Positions 6,176-9,848 of a stretch of DNA of 9,848 bases are shown here, one piece after another. The stretch comes from JBBIIC01 sp037446725 (GTDB taxonomy: Bacteria; Actinomycetota; Coriobacteriia; Anaerosomatales; SLCP01): NCBI GenBank assembly GCA_037446725.1, contig JBBIIC010000040.1:1-9848 (forward strand), written 5' to 3'. The position numbers and the translations under genes were made by a program. Position 1 is the first letter of the stretch, and every line of letters starts with the position of its first letter. Below the pieces are notes generated by a model. That model had not been told where the DNA came from. It did not search any database and was given only the letters and a program-made list of their open reading frames with translations.

Positions 6176-6403
6176 TCACTCCTCGCGCGCCGTCATCGCC
6201 TGGCTGACATACGGGACGACGACCTCGAGGTCGCTCGCGGCAATCTCGAAGAGGCCTATGGTGTACCCGTCGCGGTCCAGGAACTCGACCGTGTACTCAT
6301 CTGATCGCACATCGACGATCGTGCCGCGAGCACCTTCGACGATTCTGCATGCGAGATCCGTTGTGACTTCGATCACATCGAGTTCAGCAGGCTTCCGCTT
6401 CAT
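6176..6403 (-). CDS. DUF4926-like small protein
   Basis: This is a 75-residue protein with no signal peptide or membrane segment. Its core, ELDVIEVTTDL (residues 7-17) followed by GARGTIVDV (24-32) and YTVEFLDRDGYTIGLFEI (37-54), matches the small beta-rich DUF4926 domain, which has a glycine turn and the ending ASDLEVV. The function of the family is not known to me; it is often encoded directly after DUF6883. The start at 6401-6403 is supported by AGAAGG 7 bases upstream and by the 4-base ATGA overlap with the preceding ORF. An in-frame ATG at 6514 would add 37 residues of low-complexity, arginine-rich sequence overlapping the upstream gene in another frame, so I rejected it. The gene ends 165 bases before leuA and could share a transcript with it, although leuA appears to have its own promoter. 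Confidence 0.75.
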   Translation of the reverse strand: MKRKPAELDVIEVTTDLACRIVEGARGTIVDVRSDEYTVEFLDRDGYTIGLFEIAASDLEVVVPYVSQAMTAREE

Positions 6404-6591
6404 GCCCTCACCTTCTTGAGATAGCACGAGACCAGGCGCGGAATTCGCGTCGTCCCGTCGACGCTCCGGGCTGAGATGAGCCTCAGTGGGCCGAGTCGCC
6501 CGGCCACTCTCCACTCATGCGTGGGGTCAAGACAGTGCCGGAGCTTCTCTTCCGGGATGAGGGCGCACTGGTGTCCGCGCAAGCGCTGCAT
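6400..6591 (-). CDS. Small DUF6883-like protein, apparently shortened
   Basis: This is a 63-codon ORF. Its N-terminal part, LIPEEKLRHCLDPTHE (residues 11-26), resembles the opening of DUF6883 proteins, and its end, TRIPRLVSCYLKK, resembles their closing strand. From memory, DUF6883 proteins are around 100 residues or more, and the central segment appears to be missing here. I see this as an internally deleted copy or a distant short relative. The ATG at 6589-6591 has no convincing SD, and no better ATG, GTG or TTG lies in frame upstream before a TGA inside the serA terminator. The stop overlaps the start of the next gene as ATGA, implying translational coupling. DUF6883 and DUF4926 genes are commonly neighbours, which supports the call. 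Function is unknown; it may be a decaying gene. Confidence 0.5.
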   Translation of the reverse strand: MQRLRGHQCALIPEEKLRHCLDPTHEWRVAGRLGPLRLISARSVDGTTRIPRLVSCYLKKVRA

Positions 6592-6652
6592 GCGCTTCAG
6601 GCTGCCACGGCGCCCGAAACCGCGTCTAACCGGAGTCTCACCCCCAAACGCA

Positions 6653-6681
6653 AACGGCCCCCGTCATCACTGGGGGCCGTT
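6653..6681 (-). terminator. Stem-loop terminator after serA
   Basis: A perfect 10-bp inverted repeat, AACGGCCCCC (6653-6662) and GGGGGCCGTT (6672-6681), encloses a 9-base loop. It begins 27 bases past the serA stop codon. On the minus strand the stem is followed by TGCGTTTGG, only a broken U-tract, though the last stem bases are also U. It is the best terminator-like structure in the window and separates the serine genes from the small gene pair and leuA. Confidence 0.75.
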
Positions 6682-6708
6682 CGTGCGCACAGATCGGTCA
6701 GCCGACCC

Positions 6709-8289
6709 TTAGAGCTCCACGCTCCAGGCGGTCTCCATCTCAGCCTCGGCGACGATGCGGTCGAGAAGCTCACGGCTGATGGCGGTGTCCACCGTGAGGC
6801 ACATGAGCGCCTGGCCGCCCTTCTCCTTACGCGCTACCTGCATCGAGCCGATGTTGATGCGCTCCCCGCCGAGGATCGTCCCGACCTTGCCGATTATGCC
6901 GGGGCGGTCGGGGTAGAGGAAGAACGCCATGTTGCGGGCGGGCTTGAGGTCCGTGTCGTAGTCGAGGATCGTCACGAGGCGCGGTTCGTTCTTCTTGCCG
7001 ACGAGCGCCGCGCCGATCTCGACCGGACCCTCCGTGGTCGAGGCGCGCACGACGACCATCGCGACGAAATCGTGCGTCTCCGAGCGCTTCGTCTCGGTGA
7101 CCTGCAGCCCGCGCTGCTCGGCGTAGTAGTCGGCGTTGACGAAGTTGACGCTCTCGGCGCCCACGATGGTGAGCAGTCCCTTGAGCACCGCTGTGCGCAG
7201 GATGCGCGTGTCCACATCGGCGAGCGAGCCCACGAGCAGGATGTCGATCGCGTTCACGCCGCCACGCGCCATCTGCGCCACCATCTTGCCGAGATCCTCG
7301 GCGGGCTCGATGTAGGGCCCGACCGCGTCGAGCACCTCGGGAGAGACCGGGGCGATGTTGACGGCCGTCGGCACCATCTTGCCGAGCAGGCCGGCGGTCA
7401 CGTACTCGGCGATCTGCTCACCGGCGCGGTCCTGCGCCTCGGCTGTGGACGCGCCGAGGTGCGGCGTGAGGATGACGCTTTCGTAGGCGGCAAGCGGTGA
7501 GTCGGTGCACGGCTCGACCTCGAAGACGTCGACACCGGCGCTCGCGACCTTGCCGCTCTTGATGGCCTCCTCGAGCGCGCCGATCTGGTAGATTCCGCCG
7601 CGGGCGGTATTCACGAGCCGCACGCCGTCCTTCATGAGAGCGAACTGTTCGGGGCCGAACATCCCGATCGTCTCTTTGGTCTTAGGCAGGTGCACGGTTA
7701 TGAAGTCGGCCTGCGGCAGGATCTCGTTGACGTCCGCAATGAGCTCCACACCCATCGCCTGAGCGCGCTCGGGCGTAGTGTAGGGGTCGTAGCCGATGAT
7801 GCGCATGCCGAACGCGCGCGCCCGCTCGGCCACGAGGGAGCCGATGCGCCCCAGACCGAAGATCGCCAATGTCTTCTCGTAAAGCTCGGCGCCGGTGAAC
7901 TTCGAGCGCTCCCACTTGCACTCGCGCATCGACGCCCACGCCTGCGGGATGTTGCGCGCCTGGGCGAGCATGAGCGCGACGGTGTGCTCGGCGGCCGAGA
8001 CGATGTTGCTCGTCGGCGCGTTGCAGACGATGATGCCGCTCTCGGTGGCGGCCTGGACGTCCACGTTGTCCACGCCAACACCGGCCCGGCCGATAATCTT
8101 GAGGTCCGTACCCGCCTCGATCACCTCGCGCGTGGCCTTCGTGGCCGAGCGCACGATGAGCGCGTCGTATCCGGGGATCTCCGCGACGAGCTCCTCGGGC
8201 GTGAGCCCCAGCTTGACCTCGACGTCGAAGTGCTCCTTGAGCATCTCTACGCCGGATTCGGCGATCTTCTCGGCTACCAGTACCTTCAT
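6709..8289 (-). CDS. serA: D-3-phosphoglycerate dehydrogenase, long form with C-terminal ACT domain
   Basis: This 526-residue enzyme oxidises 3-phosphoglycerate to 3-phosphohydroxypyruvate with NAD, the first committed step of serine synthesis. The order is an N-terminal substrate-binding lobe, a Rossmann NAD domain with GLGRIG at 145-150 and the acidic D168 after the second strand, the catalytic residues R230 (NTARGG), E259 (VFEVEP) and H277 (PHLGAST), an intervening (ASB-type) domain at about 315-440, and an ACT domain at about 453-526 starting FFLYPDRPGIIGKVG. That is the full long form (about 525 residues) found in actinobacteria and firmicutes, where the ACT domain usually mediates serine feedback. 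The ATG at 8287-8289 has GGGGGA 5 bases upstream. It follows the aminotransferase by 43 bases and ends before a strong stem-loop, so the two likely form a serine operon. Confidence 0.97.
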   Translation of the reverse strand: MKVLVAEKIAESGVEMLKEHFDVEVKLGLTPEELVAEIPGYDALIVRSATKATREVIEAGTDLKIIGRAGVGVDNVDVQAATESGIIVCNAPTSNIVSAAEHTVALMLAQARNIPQAWASMRECKWERSKFTGAELYEKTLAIFGLGRIGSLVAERARAFGMRIIGYDPYTTPERAQAMGVELIADVNEILPQADFITVHLPKTKETIGMFGPEQFALMKDGVRLVNTARGGIYQIGALEEAIKSGKVASAGVDVFEVEPCTDSPLAAYESVILTPHLGASTAEAQDRAGEQIAEYVTAGLLGKMVPTAVNIAPVSPEVLDAVGPYIEPAEDLGKMVAQMARGGVNAIDILLVGSLADVDTRILRTAVLKGLLTIVGAESVNFVNADYYAEQRGLQVTETKRSETHDFVAMVVVRASTTEGPVEIGAALVGKKNEPRLVTILDYDTDLKPARNMAFFLYPDRPGIIGKVGTILGGERINIGSMQVARKEKGGQALMCLTVDTAISRELLDRIVAEAEMETAWSVEL

Positions 8290-8332
8290 GTCGTTCCCCC
8301 TGGTCTCGTCGGGGCGGTCCGCCAGCGGCGCC

Positions 8333-9484
8333 CTACGCCTGTCCCATGAACACGGCCTCGGCGGCCCGGATACCCGCGCCGCGCTCGAACTCGTAGCCCA
8401 GCTGCGCGAGCGTCATCTCGAGCGCCGCGAGCGTGGTGATGATGTCGAAGTCCCCGAAGTAGCCGAGGTGGCCCACCCGGAAGATGCGACCGGCGTAGTC
8501 GTCCTGGCCGCCGGCGATCGTCACCCCGTGGCTGTTCCCCATGATCTTGACGATGGCCTTGCCGTCCACGCCCTCGGGCACCCAGACCGGCGTGACCGCC
8601 GAGCCGCGACCCTCGGGCGGGGCGAAGAGCTTCAGACCGAGCGCCTCGCAGCCCTGTCGCGTGGCCTCGGCCAGGCGTGCGTGGCGCGCGATGGTGTTCT
8701 CGAGGCCCTCTTCGCGGATCATCCGCAGCGCCTCGGCAAGCCCGATGATGAGTGAGACCGGCGGCGTGAACGGCGTGGTCTCCTTCTCGAGGTTCTTCTT
8801 ATAGCGCATCCAGTCGAAGTAGAACTTCGGAAGCGTGGAGCGCTCGTAGGCGCGCCAGGCCTTGGGCGAGACGGTGAGCGCGGCAAGGCCCGGCGGAAGC
8901 ATGAGGCCTTTCTGCGAGCCGGTCATGACCACGTCCAGCCCCCACGCGTCGGTCCTGCACTCGACCGCGCCGATGCCGGTGATCGAGTCGACGATGAAGA
9001 CGCACTCGGGATGCTCGGCGACGATGGCGCCGATCGCCTTGACGTCATTGAGCACGCCGCTCGAGGTCTCGGACTGCACGACCACCACGCCGCGCACTCC
9101 CGGGTTCTCCTCGAGCGCGGTGGCGATGTGCGCCGGGTCGACGGTCTCGGTCCACTGGTAGGACAGGTCGACCACGTTCAGGCCGTAGGCCTTCGCGAGC
9201 TGCACCATGCGGTCGCCGAACTTGCCGTTGCGCGCCACAATCACGGTGTCCTCGGGGCAGAAGCAGTTGGCGAACGACGACTCCATCACGCCCGTCCCCG
9301 AGCACGCCATGATGAGCGCGTCGGAGGCCTCGGCGTCGAAGACGTACTTCAGGCCCTCGACGGCCTCCATGAGGATCGCCGAGAACTCGGGTGTACGGTG
9401 GTGGATCATCGGCCGGGCCTGCGCGAGGAGCACCTCGGCGGGCACCGGTGTGGGGCCAGGCGTCATCAGGTACTTCTTCTGCAT
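8333..9484 (-). CDS. Class V PLP-dependent aminotransferase (alanine-glyoxylate / serine-pyruvate type; probable serine-pathway transaminase)
   Basis: This is a 383-residue fold-type I, class V aminotransferase. It opens MTPGPTPVP (residues 7-15), the signature of the alanine-glyoxylate / serine-pyruvate / phosphoserine aminotransferase group. The PLP lysine is K192 in TGSQKGLMLPPG, the cofactor-binding aspartate is D166 in FIVDSITG, and R336 in FRVGHLGY is the likely substrate-carboxylate arginine. Length is normal for the family. I chose ATG at 9482-9484 because GGGGAG lies 8 bases upstream; an in-frame GTG at 9508 would include that SD. serA starts 43 bases downstream with no terminator between. 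In several bacteria and archaea an enzyme of this family beside serA makes phosphoserine from 3-phosphohydroxypyruvate in place of classical SerC, and I infer that role here. Alanine-glyoxylate or serine-glyoxylate transamination are alternatives the sequence cannot exclude. Confidence 0.9.
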   Translation of the reverse strand: MQKKYLMTPGPTPVPAEVLLAQARPMIHHRTPEFSAILMEAVEGLKYVFDAEASDALIMACSGTGVMESSFANCFCPEDTVIVARNGKFGDRMVQLAKAYGLNVVDLSYQWTETVDPAHIATALEENPGVRGVVVVQSETSSGVLNDVKAIGAIVAEHPECVFIVDSITGIGAVECRTDAWGLDVVMTGSQKGLMLPPGLAALTVSPKAWRAYERSTLPKFYFDWMRYKKNLEKETTPFTPPVSLIIGLAEALRMIREEGLENTIARHARLAEATRQGCEALGLKLFAPPEGRGSAVTPVWVPEGVDGKAIVKIMGNSHGVTIAGGQDDYAGRIFRVGHLGYFGDFDIITTLAALEMTLAQLGYEFERGAGIRAAEAVFMGQA

Positions 9485-9511
9485 CGGACCGTCTCCCCTG
9501 CTCGTCACTGA

Positions 9512-9534
9512 CGCCGGCGGTAAGCGCGCCGGCG
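9512..9534 (-). repeat. Inverted repeat between ilvC and the aminotransferase gene
   Basis: Two copies of CGCCGGCG (9512-9519 and 9527-9534), each itself palindromic, flank the 7-base loop gtaagcg. The RNA could form an 8-bp GC stem just after the ilvC stop codon. No U-run follows on the minus strand, so it is not a typical intrinsic terminator. It could be a partial terminator, an mRNA-stabilising hairpin or simply chance in GC-rich DNA. Confidence 0.45.
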
Positions 9535-9542
9535 ACTCGGCC

Positions 9543-9848
9543 TTATTCCTTCTCGGCTATCCAGCTGAACATCGAACGCAGGTCGCCGCCGACCTCCTCG
9601 ATGAGGTGCTCGGCCTGGATGCGGCGCGTGGCCTTGAAGTGCGGGCTGCCCGCCTTGTTCTCGAGGATCCAGTTTCGCGCGAACGTGCCGTTCTGGATTT
9701 CCCAGAGGACCTCGCGCATCGTCTCGCGCGTCTCCTCGGTGATGATGCGCGGGCCGGTGACGTAGTCGCCGTACTCGGCTGTGTTGGAGATCGAGTCGCG
9801 CATCTTGGCCATGCCGCCCTCGTACATGAGGTCGACGATGAGCTTGAG
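9543..9848 (-). CDS. ilvC: Ketol-acid reductoisomerase, C-terminal part (5' end outside window)
   Basis: This is the last 101 codons of ketol-acid reductoisomerase, ending in TAA at 9543-9545; the N-terminal Rossmann domain lies beyond the window edge. The enzyme catalyses the NAD(P)H-dependent isomeroreduction of acetolactate or acetohydroxybutyrate in valine, leucine and isoleucine synthesis, in the cytoplasm. The visible part is the all-alpha knotted C-terminal domain. It begins LKLIVDLMYEGGMAKMR and continues with SISNTAEYGDYVTGPR, both hallmark stretches of IlvC, and contains the conserved E of ELKLIVDL-type helices only at the very edge. The protein ends FSWIAEKE, a normal place for the short (class I) form. 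It is 58 bases upstream of the aminotransferase gene on the same strand, so it may head or belong to the same transcript. The frame is intact to the window edge. Confidence 0.95.
   Translation of the reverse strand, partial: LKLIVDLMYEGGMAKMRDSISNTAEYGDYVTGPRIITEETRETMREVLWEIQNGTFARNWILENKAGSPHFKATRRIQAEHLIEEVGGDLRSMFSWIAEKE

Noticed and set aside
6404..6514. Upstream ATG start for the DUF4926-like gene
   Set aside because: The extension is arginine-rich and overlaps the preceding ORF in another frame; the ATG at 6403 has an SD and an ATGA overlap.

Overview
The window is GC-rich bacterial DNA. Every gene I can support reads on the minus strand, so transcription runs from high to low coordinates. 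The gene types suggest an anaerobic, prototrophic bacterium with a periplasmic or extracellular multihaem electron-transfer protein. GC-rich codon use, strong Shine-Dalgarno (SD) sites and a c-type cytochrome beside amino-acid biosynthesis genes would fit an actinobacterial (Coriobacteriia-like) lineage. That placement is inference and not something the sequence proves.

In transcription order the layout is as follows. First comes the 3' end of ilvC (9543-9848). A class V aminotransferase (8333-9484) and serA (6709-8289) follow as a tight serine-synthesis pair that ends in a good stem-loop at 6653-6681. Next is a translationally coupled pair of small genes (6400-6591 and 6176-6403): an apparently shortened DUF6883-like protein and a DUF4926-like protein. 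leuA (4433-6010) has a 165-base leader with a -10 box, a possible 17-codon leaderless ORF and a stem-loop. leuC (2968-4233) has its own promoter-like region with two clusters of related inverted half-sites.

The left third is different in character. A putative 833-residue secreted cytochrome (328-2829) carries 17 CXXCH and 2 CX4CH haem-binding motifs, so 19 predicted haems. It also contains a tandem 60-residue tri-haem repeat. Its upstream region holds a 9-bp inverted repeat, an extended -10 box and a small palindrome around the expected start point. It is followed by a 280-base intergenic region with two more inverted repeats, then the first codons of another putative exported protein (1-47).

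ilvC, leuA and leuC belong to branched-chain amino-acid synthesis, and serA plus the aminotransferase to serine synthesis. leuD and leuB are not seen; the gene after leuC is the cytochrome. The parts most worth a second look are the 19-haem cytochrome with its promoter palindromes, the leuC operator clusters, the leuA leader, and the coupled DUF6883/DUF4926 pair. I did not find a clearly new multi-gene system.
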